Positions 42,601-49,639 of a stretch of DNA of 64,000 bases are shown here, one piece after another. The stretch is taken from assembly GCF_015711645.1 (NCBI RefSeq), contig NZ_JABTEX010000002.1:434001-498000 (forward strand), in the 5' to 3' direction. The notes beneath the pieces were generated by a model. It was not told where the DNA came from and did not search any database. It saw only the letters and a list, made by a program, of their open reading frames with translations. Source of the DNA: Planomonospora sp. ID82291 (GTDB lineage: Bacteria; Actinomycetota; Actinomycetes; Streptosporangiales; Streptosporangiaceae). The stretch's first letter is position 1, and every line of letters begins with the position of its first letter. Position numbers and translations under genes: made by a program.

Positions 42601-43069
42601 CGCCTGGACCGCGCGCCGGCCCGTCCTCCCGGTCGGCGCCACGTCGGCGGGACTGCGGCACGTGGTCACGTACGGCGGGCAGGCCGTCGCGATCGGCGCG
42701 GCCGAGACCCCCGACGGCGACCGGGCGTTCGGCGCCGTCTCCCGGGACAACGGGGCGACGTGGGAGACGGTCTGGCTGCCCGCCGACCGGACGGCCGCCG
42801 TGCACGACCTGGCCGCGACCCCGGACGGGGTCGTGGCGGTGGGCCGGCAGGGTGCTCCGGGAGAGGGGGACAGCGCGGTGTGGACCTCCCCCGACGGACG
42901 GTCCTGGCAACCGCACACGCCCACCCAGGGGCACCTCGCCGGCGGCGGCGTCCAGTGGCTCGGTGCCGTCGCGGTCTCCGGCGGCCAGGTGGTGGCGCTG
43001 GGCCGGTCCACCACCTACGACGCCGACCACCTCACCCTGTGGCGCTCGACCCTGACGGCGGACCGATGA
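39644..43069 (+). CDS. Large membrane-anchored Asp-box (BNR repeat) beta-propeller protein
   Basis: The 1141-residue protein has a disordered Pro/Gly/Arg N-terminus (about 1-370), one helix at about 372-395 (LVVPLVLVLVLTAAAGGGLA), and an extracellular C-terminal region of about 740 residues. That region has about twelve S/T-x-D-x-G-x-x-W Asp boxes (SPDGGTTWRL, SVDGHRWSAV, SPDGRSWTRV, SADGREWSRA, STDGEEWRAA, SPDGRSWQPH and others), the turn motif of sialidase-type propellers. The topology is type II. The disordered part carries the repeated motif RPDRLVASGP (twice) and a related RPDLLVAQGP, plus QDGP repeats. GTG 39644 has GGAGG eight bases upstream. No sialidase active-site residues were recognised. 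Function unknown. Confidence 0.82.
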   Translation: MASGPHDPRSRERPPDDGGPPGGTAHGTGSQEPREPREPREPWRNQESRSPAGSPSPPTIQHFPPGPSDGRPRGLPLSSPWVAPPFAAPALEEADLPSPSRASGAGRRRPYAQPYASPSAAASSPGSAEPGGPAEPGGPETPGGSSGAPATERRTPETSAAEPGAGPRPRGRAADRPDRLVASGPASAVPPSAPPPGPEQGAESRTSRGPADRPDRLVASGPARRVRRPQDGPQDGPQDGPQDDRGDRPQAGADSGPETGPRVGPWVGPASEPEPVSGRTPAPEPPAVPGGGTVPGPPAVPREEARGREPGRQDDVEPVRRVGRPPGGRPARPDLLVAQGPPRRGPGGGRHRPAVAPSAARRSSPKRGRGGRGLVVPLVLVLVLTAAAGGGLALWGWVRDSLGTGLRLAGGDFQPADGTFASPADGGGDGSSQVLNAIAAVGPTVVAVGSDTTSPVPRPLFLVSPDGGTTWRLGKVTGFTGQEGGPTTVGLVAGGDGRWLAAGNEPSGAGRPAGGRTVGLWTSVDGHRWSAVDAEGLTAFTGGDRITDLARTSSGFVVVGTTVLGDGTLGAVAWTSPDGRSWTRVETRDIGTPDRVRGLRAVAARGNAVVALADPAQGGSGSVVLRSGDGGRSWLSSGVALDGVLPQPGTLAVAGKGFVLVPLQQRSAKGEVRVHCSDDGGKWEACGAITGLDAQGSGVKRLTSSPDGVAAVTETDLERYAVHTSADGREWSRAADLGRRPGSLRALAVSGTGTLVVGGDERAAEVDNRLVLITAAEGGEAKAVPLTEIRGLVRAARETARVAAGEGRFVAVGSVFGDAGIWSSTDGEEWRAAGSAQILGGAHRQALGDVVYGRRGWLAVGTAMSGASSTEPLLVTSADGGDWRRVPAADALKPAGDRDFLAPHAVAAGPSGYVLAGEERGAATAAPVLWFSADLKRFTRAADLPAGGAGVRLHDVSPTSSGYMAVGGSGTAGHETGVVWVSADGVAWTARRPVLPVGATSAGLRHVVTYGGQAVAIGAAETPDGDRAFGAVSRDNGATWETVWLPADRTAAVHDLAATPDGVVAVGRQGAPGEGDSAVWTSPDGRSWQPHTPTQGHLAGGGVQWLGAVAVSGGQVVALGRSTTYDADHLTLWRSTLTADR
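40330..40376. repeat. Short in-frame tandem repeats in the disordered region (QDGP units)
   Basis: The 12-bp word CAGGACGGACCT recurs in frame four times around 40330-40376, encoding QDGPQDGPQDGPQDD. A similar CCCCGGGAG duplication near 39738-39770 encodes EPREPREP. Both lie in the low-complexity N-terminus. Confidence 0.75.
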
Positions 43070-43076
43070 CCGTTCG

Positions 43077-43260
43077 GAGAATCTCAGTGATTCTCATTCC
43101 TGATTCGCTGGCGTCTGCCAGGCCGGAACCTGGTCTTACGTCGCCTCCACAGGCGTTTAGCGTCTCCGGGGAACTGCCCGGCGACACAGGCTTACGCGGC
43201 CTGTTGCTCCAGCGCCATCGCGACGAGCAGATTGCGTGCCGCGTTGACGTCCCGATCGTG
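43077..43260 (-). ncRNA. Predicted omega-RNA (guide RNA) at the 3' end of tnpB
   Basis: TnpB guides overlap the 3' end of tnpB and run through the element end; the guide itself is the flanking host sequence. Here the strand reads from the last tnpB codons through CTGGCG-type hairpins (CTGGC-loop-GCCAG near 43110-43123) to the GAGAATC/GATTCTC hairpin at 43077-43095. The exact boundaries are an inference from the family, not a measured transcript. Confidence 0.4.
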
Positions 43261-44412
43261 AACGGTGCCGCACTCGCACGTCCACACCCGGTCAGCCAAG
43301 GTCAGCCCGGCGTTGACCGCCCCGCACCCGCCGCACAGTTTCGACGAGGGGAACCAGCGACCGGCCGCCCACACGGTCGAGCCGTACCAGTCCGTCTTGT
43401 AGGCGAGCTGGCGGAAGAACTCCCCGAATCCGAGATCGGAGATCGCCCGCGACAGCCGCCGGTTGGTGACCATCCCGGCGACGTTCAGGGTTTCCACGGC
43501 GATGGCCTGCTTGGATCTCGCGAGCATCGTCGTGGTCTTGTGCAGGAAGTCCGCCCGCTGGTGAGCGACGTCCAGGTGGATCCGCCCGACGCGGCGGGCG
43601 GCCTTGGCCCGGTTCTTCGAGCCTTTCTGCGTGCGGGCCAGCGCCTTGTTCGCCCTGCGGAGCTTGCGCAGCGCGTTCTTGAGTGGCTTGGGAGCGTGGA
43701 TCTCGGTGACGGTACCGTCGTCGTCCACGATGGTGGCGAAGGTTTTGACACCGACGTCGATGCCGCACGCGGGCGCGTCGGCGGCAACGGTACGGCGGGC
43801 GTTGACGTCGGTGCGGTCGATCTCCACCTGGAAGGAGATCCACCACCGGCCCGCGATCTCACGGATCGTGGCCCCGATGACGCGCGCCCGCTCGTCGTCG
43901 AGCCGGTCGGTCAGCCACGTCATGGCCTCGCGGGTACGCACGGTGCCGATACCCGGCAGCTTCACCGCCCGTTGCCCGGCCGGGCGGGCGCGGTCGGCGT
44001 CGTAGCGGAACCTCGATCCGTGCTTGCGCTTGCGCCACGCGGGGAATCCGACCTTGCGGCCTTTGCGCCTGCCTGCGCGGGAGTCGAAGAAGTTCTTGAA
44101 GGCGGCGGCCCGGACCCGGCACGCCTCCTTTGGTATCCGCGAGGACAGGCCGTCAGCGGTGAACCAGGGGAAGCGCCGCCAGTGTTCGGCACGCCAGGCC
44201 CGCTCCAGCGCGGGAGCCGACCACGGCACCGGGGTCAGGTCTTTTTCGTCCACGCCGTAGGTCTTCTCCGCTTCCCGCTGGTCGAGAGCGGCGCGGACCT
44301 TTTCCAGGCAGAAGTTCTCCACCACCCGCGACAGCCCGGCGTGCCGCCCCAGGCGGGCACGCTGGGCGGGGGTGGGATCCAGCTCGATCCGGAAGCCCTG
44401 ACGGTCGCTCAC
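43192..44412 (-). CDS. tnpB: RNA-guided endonuclease TnpB (IS607/OrfB type)
   Basis: The 406-residue protein has the RuvC-like nuclease split typical of TnpB: RuvC-I Asp in CGIDVGVKTFATIVDDDG, RuvC-II Glu in AIAVETLNVAGM, RuvC-III Asp in HDRDVNAARNLLV. A zinc ribbon of CGGCGAVN and CECGTVHD sits between II and III. An OrfB-type N-terminal helix-turn-helix region is present (AQRARLGRHAGLSRVVENFC). All catalytic residues are kept, so it may be active. GTG 44412 overlaps the TnpA stop. Confidence 0.9.
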   Translation of the reverse strand: MSDRQGFRIELDPTPAQRARLGRHAGLSRVVENFCLEKVRAALDQREAEKTYGVDEKDLTPVPWSAPALERAWRAEHWRRFPWFTADGLSSRIPKEACRVRAAAFKNFFDSRAGRRKGRKVGFPAWRKRKHGSRFRYDADRARPAGQRAVKLPGIGTVRTREAMTWLTDRLDDERARVIGATIREIAGRWWISFQVEIDRTDVNARRTVAADAPACGIDVGVKTFATIVDDDGTVTEIHAPKPLKNALRKLRRANKALARTQKGSKNRAKAARRVGRIHLDVAHQRADFLHKTTTMLARSKQAIAVETLNVAGMVTNRRLSRAISDLGFGEFFRQLAYKTDWYGSTVWAAGRWFPSSKLCGGCGAVNAGLTLADRVWTCECGTVHDRDVNAARNLLVAMALEQQAA

Positions 44413-44981
44413 GCGGTCTCGCCTGCGGCTCGGAGTGCGGCCTTGGCCCGGCGGGAAGCCGAGCGGCGGTCGTACAGGCGGGCGCAGAACGAGGTGAGGA
44501 TCTCGGTCATGTCCCGCACGAGGTCGTCGTCGACTTCGGTGTCGTCGATGACGACGATGCGCCGCCCGGTCGCTTCCAGCGCGGCGGTCAGGTGCTCGAT
44601 CCCGAACCGGGTCAGCCGGTCACGGTGCTCGACCACGATCGTGGTGACCTGCGGGTCGCGCAGCAGCCGGGCCAGTTTCGGCCGTCTGCTGTTCAGGCCG
44701 GAGCCGACCTCGCTCACCACGTCGGCGATGGCCAGTCCCATGCCGGTGGCTGCGGCGACGACTCGTCCGGCCTGTCGCTCCAGGTCGGTCTTCTGGTCGG
44801 CGCTGGAGACCCGGCAGTACGCCACCGTCCGTCCTTCGGCGGTGGTGGTGTGCTGTTCGAGTACGAGGTATCGGCCGGTGGCGGTTTTGACGACCGGGAC
44901 GGGCATCTTTCCGTCTCGCGCCCACTGCCAGGCGGTCTGGTAGTGCACGCCGTTCCGCCGCGCCCATTCCGAAAGCTTCAC
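44409..44981 (-). CDS. tnpA: IS607-family serine recombinase TnpA
   Basis: The 190-residue protein has an N-terminal MerR-like helix-turn-helix (LSEWARRNGVHYQTAWQWAR), then the serine-resolvase domain with the nucleophile in TVAYCRVSSADQKTDLERQA (Ser in RVSS) and the conserved arginines in VVEHRDRLTRFGIEHLTAAL. The order HTH-then-resolvase defines the IS607 type. It has the length usual for the family. It starts at 44981 on the minus strand. Confidence 0.92.
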   Translation of the reverse strand: MKLSEWARRNGVHYQTAWQWARDGKMPVPVVKTATGRYLVLEQHTTTAEGRTVAYCRVSSADQKTDLERQAGRVVAAATGMGLAIADVVSEVGSGLNSRRPKLARLLRDPQVTTIVVEHRDRLTRFGIEHLTAALEATGRRIVVIDDTEVDDDLVRDMTEILTSFCARLYDRRSASRRAKAALRAAGETA

Positions 44982-45033
44982 GCCTTGATGATCTCAGATT
45001 AAAGCTGATGAACACTGATGATTTCGCTATCAG

Positions 45034-45420
45034 CTAACAACCCCAGTCGGCGAGGGCCTCCAGCAGGCCGGGGGTCACCGGCAGGCGGGACAGCTCGCCG
45101 GGGGCGAACCAGCGGGCGTCGGCGGCGTCGTCGCCGGGGGCGAGCGCGCCGCCGGCGACCTCGGCCAGGTAGTCGCGGATCTCGTAGACCACGCCCGGCG
45201 GGCCCGGACGCTCCACCGTGCCCGCCAGCGGTCCGACCGCGACCGTCAGCCCGGTCTCCTCCGCCACCTCCCGGACGACCGCCTCGGCGTCGGACTCGCC
45301 GGGCTCCACCCGGCCGCCGGGAACCGACCAGAACCCCTCGCCGGGCGGGCGGCCGCGGCGGACGAGGAGCAGCCGCCGGGAGTCGTCGCGGACGATCGCC
45401 CCCACACAATTTACGCGCAC
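45034..45420 (-). CDS. NUDIX hydrolase
   Basis: The 128-residue protein contains the Nudix box GGRVEPGESDAEAVVREVAE followed by ETGL, with the metal-binding glutamates. Length is normal for small ADP-ribose/nucleotide pyrophosphatases, but the end (LLEALADWGC) is abrupt and lies about 25-50 bp from the IS607 right end. Insertion may have replaced the last codons. GTG 45420 is the start. The divergent neighbour is the DUF6758 gene, with a TGACCGGTCA palindrome at 45462-45471 between them. Confidence 0.9.
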   Translation of the reverse strand: MRVNCVGAIVRDDSRRLLLVRRGRPPGEGFWSVPGGRVEPGESDAEAVVREVAEETGLTVAVGPLAGTVERPGPPGVVYEIRDYLAEVAGGALAPGDDAADARWFAPGELSRLPVTPGLLEALADWGC

Positions 45421-45494
45421 CTGAACAAGATTACGGCTCCATAACGGACTGCGCTCTTGACTGACCGGTCATCGGGAGAGCACCGTGGGTAGGC

Positions 45495-46136
45495 GTGAGA
45501 GCATCGCCTACCTGCCCGCGCTGTTTCGGCCCGCTTCGCCCGCCGAGTGCTTGGTCAAGCGCCTGGCGATGCGGCCCGCACGGTGACGTCCTGCCCCTGC
45601 AGCCGCCCCTGCAGCCGTCGGAGGCGGCCGTGGAGGCCGTCGTCCGCCAGGCCCGCGTCCCGGTCTGGATGCCGTGGCCGCTGCCGGCCGGTTGGCTGGT
45701 GACGGGGTTCACCGCGGCGGGAGACGAGCGCACCGGCACCCGGGCCACCGTCGTCGCGATGTCCGGTCCCTCGCTGACCCAGGGCCCCGCCGACCTGCTG
45801 ATCATCGCGGAGGAGCCCGGGGTCGGGCTCGGCGCGGGGTTCGCCGGACTGCCGGGCCCCGACCCGGGGGAGGGGTTCGGCGAGGGCCCGCCGCACGCGA
45901 AGATCGATGTGAACGGCCACCCCACCGCGCTCTGGTGCGTGAGCGGCGCCTCCGACCGGGCGGTCTACGCCGGCGAGGCGATGGGCGACTGGCTGTGGGC
46001 CGTGGTCTGGCCCGCCGACGCGGGCTGCCTGGTCGCCCTCTTCGAGCTCTCCCTGCGCGACCTGCGCGACGACGGCCAGGTGTTCGACCTGCCCTTCGGG
46101 GCCTTCTCGCCGCGCCTGGAGGTCGGAGAGGCCTGA
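45495..46136 (+). CDS. DUF6758 family protein with zinc-ribbon-like N-terminus
   Basis: This 213-residue actinobacterial protein has a CPRC (near residue 7) and a later Cys/His pair (WRCGPHGDVLPL) that resemble a zinc ribbon. The characteristic PVWMPWPLPAGWLVTGFTAA segment and the LWCVSGASDRAVYAGEAMGD region follow. Function is unknown; it is found next to MarC-type and MBL genes in Streptomyces (recalled). GTG 45495 was chosen as the only in-frame start before the CPRC motif. Confidence 0.82.
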   Translation: MRASPTCPRCFGPLRPPSAWSSAWRCGPHGDVLPLQPPLQPSEAAVEAVVRQARVPVWMPWPLPAGWLVTGFTAAGDERTGTRATVVAMSGPSLTQGPADLLIIAEEPGVGLGAGFAGLPGPDPGEGFGEGPPHAKIDVNGHPTALWCVSGASDRAVYAGEAMGDWLWAVVWPADAGCLVALFELSLRDLRDDGQVFDLPFGAFSPRLEVGEA

Positions 46137-46212
46137 CACCCCGGCAGGCCGCGGCGCGGGTCGGACGGCTAGCATTGAGGCGGTCCCCCCTCCGCCGCGG
46201 CCAGGGGGACGC

Positions 46213-46830
46213 GTGTTCGACATCCAGTTCTTCGTCGAGGCGTTCGTCACGATGTTCGTCATCATGGACCCGCCCGGCATCATCCCGCTCTTCCTCGCCT
46301 ACACCGGCGGCCTCGGCACGGCGGAGCGCAAGCGGATCGCCTGGCAGGCGCCCATCGTCGCGTTCTGCCTCGTCGTGCTGTTCGCGGTCTTCGGGCAGGC
46401 GATCCTCGGCTACCTGCACGTCGAGGTGGCGGCCATGCAGATCGCCGGCGGCCTGCTGCTCCTGCTGGTCGCCCTCCAACTGCTCACCGGGGAGACCGAG
46501 CCGCCCGCCAACACGATGAAGTCCAATGTGAACGTCGCCCTCGTCCCCCTCGGCACGCCCCTGCTCGCCGGTCCCGGCGCGATCGTCGCGACCATCGTCT
46601 TCGCCCAGCAGGCCGAGGCCAAGAGCGGCGGCATCCTCGCGCTCGCCCTGGCCATCGGGGTCGTGCACATCCTGCTCTGGGTGTTCATGCGCTTCTCGCT
46701 GGCCATCGTCCGGGTCGTCAAGGAGAACGGCATCGAGCTCGTCACCCGCATCGCGGGCCTGCTGCTCTCGGCGCTCGCCGTACAGCTCATCATCACCGCC
46801 ATGCGCACGCTCCTGGGCGTGACGCCGTGA
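46213..46830 (+). CDS. MarC family integral membrane protein (UPF0056)
   Basis: This 205-residue protein has six helices: FFVEAFVTMFVIMDPPGIIP, IVAFCLVVLFAVFGQAILGY, AAMQIAGGLLLLLVALQLLT, PLGTPLLAGPGAIVATIVFA and two C-terminal helices ending LLSALAVQLIITAMRTLLGV. The conserved MDPPGIIP and GTPLLAGPGAI motifs define MarC. Family function is unclear; early drug-resistance claims were not confirmed. GTG 46213 follows the DUF6758 gene by 76 bp. Its TGA is the start of a 12-unit octamer repeat. Confidence 0.9.
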   Translation: MFDIQFFVEAFVTMFVIMDPPGIIPLFLAYTGGLGTAERKRIAWQAPIVAFCLVVLFAVFGQAILGYLHVEVAAMQIAGGLLLLLVALQLLTGETEPPANTMKSNVNVALVPLGTPLLAGPGAIVATIVFAQQAEAKSGGILALALAIGVVHILLWVFMRFSLAIVRVVKENGIELVTRIAGLLLSALAVQLIITAMRTLLGVTP

Positions 46831-46914
46831 CGCCGTGACGCCGTGACGCCGTGACGCCGTGACGCCGTGACGTCGTGACGTCGTGACGCCGTGACGCCGT
46901 GACGCCGTGACGCG
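46819..46914. repeat. Octamer GTGACGCC repeated 12 times across the marC stop
   Basis: Twelve head-to-tail 8-bp units: six GTGACGCC, two GTGACGTC, three GTGACGCC, one GTGACGCG. The first unit encodes the final residues VTP of MarC (second unit holds its TGA). The array ends 38 bp before the next gene (46953). Each unit contains a TGA. This kind of microsatellite is expected to change length by replication slippage. Confidence 0.95.
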
Positions 46915-46952
46915 CGGCGTCGCCGCCGGCGGAGGCAGTAAAGTGCTGAAGC

Positions 46953-47669
46953 GTGACAGCCCGTATCGAGCGAGTGGTGACCGAGGGTGCCGTCGACGTC
47001 GACGGCACCGAGCACAAGGTCGAGAACAACACCTGGATCGTGGGTGACGATGACGAGGTCATCGTCATCGACCCCGCGCGCGACGCGGAGAAGATCCTGG
47101 AGCAGGTCGGCGAGCGGGAGGTGCTCGCCGTCATCTGCACCCACGGCCTGCCCGACCACGTCGGCGCCGCCATCGAGGTGGCCGCGCGCGACGAGGCCGT
47201 GGTCGCCATGCATCCCAAGGACAAGCCGCTGTGGCGCCGGACCTGGCCGGACACCTGGCCGGACATCGAGCTGGAGGACGAGGGCGTGTTCGCCGTCGCC
47301 GACGTGGAGCTGGAGGTCATGACGACCCCCGGCGTCACGCTGGGCGGCATCTCGCTCTACTGCGAGGCCCTGGACGCGGTCTTCACCGGCAAGACGCTCC
47401 TGGCCGACGGCCCCGGCAGGCTCGGCGGCGAGTACCCCGCGCTGGCCGACCAGCTGTCCACGATCGGCGGACGGCTGTTCACCCTGCGCCACGACATCCG
47501 CGTGCTGCCCGCGCACGGCGAGGAGGCCGTCATCGGCGACCTGGAGCCGCAGTTCGACGCCTGGCTGTCCGGTTCGCTGACCCGCGGCTCCGCGGAGGCG
47601 GAGGACGAGGGCCCGCTGAAGGACGGGACGCGTGCCGCGGGGATCCGGCTGAACCTCGACGGCGACTAG
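46953..47669 (+). CDS. Metallo-beta-lactamase-fold protein lacking several metal ligands
   Basis: The 238-residue protein is clearly of the MBL hydrolase fold (IVGDDDEVIVIDPARDAEKI, LEVMTTPGVTLGGISLYCEA, VFTGKTLLADGPGRLGGEYP). The usual THxHxDH becomes THGLPDH (residues 63-69; His to Leu), the TPGHxxG loop becomes TPGVTLG (Val128), and FTGDTL becomes FTGKTL (Lys147). Only H64, D68, H69 and H188 (LPAHGE) remain. Classical two-metal hydrolysis seems impossible. It may be a pseudoenzyme. It starts at GTG 46953, 38 bp after the octamer array, and precedes the RecB-like gene by 6 bp. Confidence 0.85.
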   Translation: MTARIERVVTEGAVDVDGTEHKVENNTWIVGDDDEVIVIDPARDAEKILEQVGEREVLAVICTHGLPDHVGAAIEVAARDEAVVAMHPKDKPLWRRTWPDTWPDIELEDEGVFAVADVELEVMTTPGVTLGGISLYCEALDAVFTGKTLLADGPGRLGGEYPALADQLSTIGGRLFTLRHDIRVLPAHGEEAVIGDLEPQFDAWLSGSLTRGSAEAEDEGPLKDGTRAAGIRLNLDGD

Positions 47670-47675
47670 CCCTCG

Positions 47676-48629
47676 ATGGACCAGCTCCCGCTGGAGGGCG
47701 TGCCGCGGCGGCTCTACTCCTGCACGCCGTCGCGGCTGAACGGCTGGCTGGACTGCCCCCGGCGCTACCGGTTCGGCTACCTCGACCGGCCCGCGCCGCA
47801 GCGGGGGCCGCGGTGGGCGCACACCAGCGTGGGCGTGAGCGTGCACAACGCCCTGGCCGGCTGGTGGCGGGAGCCGTACGACCGGCGCACCCCGGCGACG
47901 GCGGAGATCCTGCTGGCCCGGGGGTGGATCGCCGACGGGTTCCGGGACGCCGGGCAGTCGGCGGCCTGGCTCGACCGGGCGCGGGCGATGGTCGCCCGCT
48001 ACACCGCGACGCTCGACCCGGCGGACGAGCCCGTCGGCGTCGAGCGGACCGTGGCGACCAGGACGTCCGTGCTCGCGCTGTCCGGGCGGGTCGACCGGCT
48101 CGACCGCAGGGGCGGGGAACTGGTCGTGGTCGACTACAAGACCGGCCGCCGCCCGCCGGCCGAGGACGACGCCCGCTCCTCGCTGGCGCTGGCCGTCTAC
48201 GCCCTGGCCTCGGCGCGGATGCTGCACCGGCCGTGCCGGCGGGTCGAGCTCCACCACCTGCCGACCGGATCGATCGTGGCGTGGGAGCACACGGACGAGT
48301 CCCTGGAGCGCCACCTGCGCCGGGCGGAGGAGATCGCGGCCGAGGCCGCCGAGGCCGACGAGCGCTACGGGGCCTGGGCGGAGGCGGCGGGGCGGAACCC
48401 GCGCGCGGGGGCGGGCCGGGGACGGGCCGGGGCCGCGGACCCGGTTCGGGGCCGGGTCGCGGCCGGAGGCGCGGACCGCGCGCCGCCGGAGGTCCCGCCG
48501 GAGGTCGACGCGCTCTTCCCGCCGAGGACCGGCCCGCTCTGCTCGTGGTGCGACTTCCGCCGCCACTGCCCCGAGGGACGGGCGGCGGCGCCGGACAAGC
48601 TCCCCTGGGAGGGCCTGGCCGACCCCTGA
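47676..48629 (+). CDS. RecB-like PD-(D/E)XK nuclease with Fe-S cysteines
   Basis: The 317-residue protein has the PD-(D/E)XK core: SVHNALAGWW, the Asp in SGRVDRLDRRG, and VVVDYKTGRRPP (Asp plus Lys). A Fe-S cluster of AddB/Cas4 type is formed by one Cys near residue 28 (WLDCPRRYRFGYL) and three at the end (CSWCDFRRHCPEG). It is expected to be a single-strand-specific exonuclease in DNA repair. A Gly/Arg/Ala-rich insert (near residues 240-275) separates the core and cluster. ATG 47676 starts 6 bp after the MBL gene. A hairpin follows. Confidence 0.9.
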   Translation: MDQLPLEGVPRRLYSCTPSRLNGWLDCPRRYRFGYLDRPAPQRGPRWAHTSVGVSVHNALAGWWREPYDRRTPATAEILLARGWIADGFRDAGQSAAWLDRARAMVARYTATLDPADEPVGVERTVATRTSVLALSGRVDRLDRRGGELVVVDYKTGRRPPAEDDARSSLALAVYALASARMLHRPCRRVELHHLPTGSIVAWEHTDESLERHLRRAEEIAAEAAEADERYGAWAEAAGRNPRAGAGRGRAGAADPVRGRVAAGGADRAPPEVPPEVDALFPPRTGPLCSWCDFRRHCPEGRAAAPDKLPWEGLADP

Positions 48630-48630
48630 G

Positions 48631-48655
48631 GGGCCCGCTGCGCGTCCGCGGGCCC
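48631..48655. terminator. Hairpin between the RecB-like and MpaB-like genes
   Basis: GGGCCCGC (48631-48638) and GCGGGCCC (48648-48655) form an 8-bp stem around a 9-nt loop. It sits between convergent genes and may terminate both. Confidence 0.5.
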
Positions 48656-48672
48656 TGCGCGGTTCTGGGGAC

Positions 48673-49590
48673 TCAGGCGGCGAGGGAGGCCCCACCCGGC
48701 CAGCGCCGGGGATCGGTCAGCCCCTTCAGACCCCGGCTCACGTCGTAGCCCGCCGCGCCCAGCCGCTCGCGGGAGGCGGTGAGCATGGCGCGGGTCTGCG
48801 GGGTGAAGGCACGGTCGTGGACGGGCTCGGGGAGCGCGTTCATGCTCAGCCGGAATGCCCGCAGGGCCGCGGTGACCGCGCTGCGGGGCACCTCGGGCAG
48901 CACGCCGTACATCTGCCTGGCCCAGCCGGGCAGCGAGGAGTAGCACAGGGTGCCGAACGGGAAGTAGGCCGGTTTGCCGGGGTTGAGCATGCGGAGCTCG
49001 GCGGGCAGGCGCGGCCAGAGCAGGAAGCGGACGGTCGCGGCGGCCTCGGGGGTGACCTTGAGCGCGGGCCGGACCCCGGCGAAGTAGTCGTCCAGCTCGG
49101 CCAGCGAGCCCGGCACGTCCTCGGCGTGCAGGCCCACGTAGCCGGCGCTGCGGCGCTGCTCGGCGAGGTAGCGGTCGGCCTGGCGGTCGGTGAGCGCGAG
49201 ACCCGCCCGCCGCGCCACCGACAGGTAGGACGAGACCTCGGCGCAGTGCACCCAGAGCAGCAGTTCGGGGTCGTCCACCCGGTGGATCCGGCCGGTGTCG
49301 GGATCGTCGATGCGCAGGCTCCGGTGGATGCCCCGCACCCGGCGGCCGATCTCCGCGGCCTCCGCGGGGCTGCCGAAGGTCACCCGGCCCACGAAGTCGG
49401 CGGTACGGCGGAGCCGCCCGAACGGGTCGTCCTGGAAGGTGGAGTTCTGCCAGACCCCGCGCATCGCGAGGGGGTGCAGGGCCTGGAGCATGAGGCCGCG
49501 GACCCCGCCGACCCACATGGAGCGGTCGATGTGCACGAGCCAGGTCGCGGTGTGCGGGGGCTGGACGACGATGTCTTCGATGCTCACCAT
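48673..49590 (-). CDS. MpaB / oxygenase family protein (DUF2236)
   Basis: This 305-residue DUF2236 protein has the family signature: WLVHIDRSMWVGGVRGLMLQ, LHPLAMRGVWQNSTFQDDPF, GIHRSLRI and LLLWVHCAEVSSYL, with the several histidines thought to bind haem in MpaB/latex-clearing oxygenase relatives. A PGKPAYFPFGTLCYSSLPGW region follows. Substrate is unknown. ATG 49590 (MVSIEDI) is the start. Directly upstream lies an 49640-49761 stretch of imperfect repeats. Confidence 0.85.
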   Translation of the reverse strand: MVSIEDIVVQPPHTATWLVHIDRSMWVGGVRGLMLQALHPLAMRGVWQNSTFQDDPFGRLRRTADFVGRVTFGSPAEAAEIGRRVRGIHRSLRIDDPDTGRIHRVDDPELLLWVHCAEVSSYLSVARRAGLALTDRQADRYLAEQRRSAGYVGLHAEDVPGSLAELDDYFAGVRPALKVTPEAAATVRFLLWPRLPAELRMLNPGKPAYFPFGTLCYSSLPGWARQMYGVLPEVPRSAVTAALRAFRLSMNALPEPVHDRAFTPQTRAMLTASRERLGAAGYDVSRGLKGLTDPRRWPGGASLAA

Positions 49591-49639
49591 AGTAAGTAGA
49601 TGATTACACGGAATTGGACGGATCGTCCAACAGTGGTGT

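Larger units (their letters stand above)
43077..45010 (-). mobile_element. IS607-type insertion element (TnpA serine recombinase + TnpB)
   Basis: The two genes overlap by four bases and read leftward: TnpA 44981 to 44409, then TnpB 44412 to 43192. IS607 elements have no terminal inverted repeats, so the ends are approximate. The left end is placed at the hairpin 43077-43095, eight bases after the stop of the Asp-box gene. The right end lies in the 52 bases between TnpA and the NUDIX stop. Base use is visibly lower in GC in the flanks. Both proteins look full length, so the element may be active. Confidence 0.75.

Noticed and set aside
45462-45471. TGACCGGTCA palindrome as an operator
   Set aside because: A 10-bp palindrome is short for this GC content and no regulator is adjacent; kept only as a note under the NUDIX gene.
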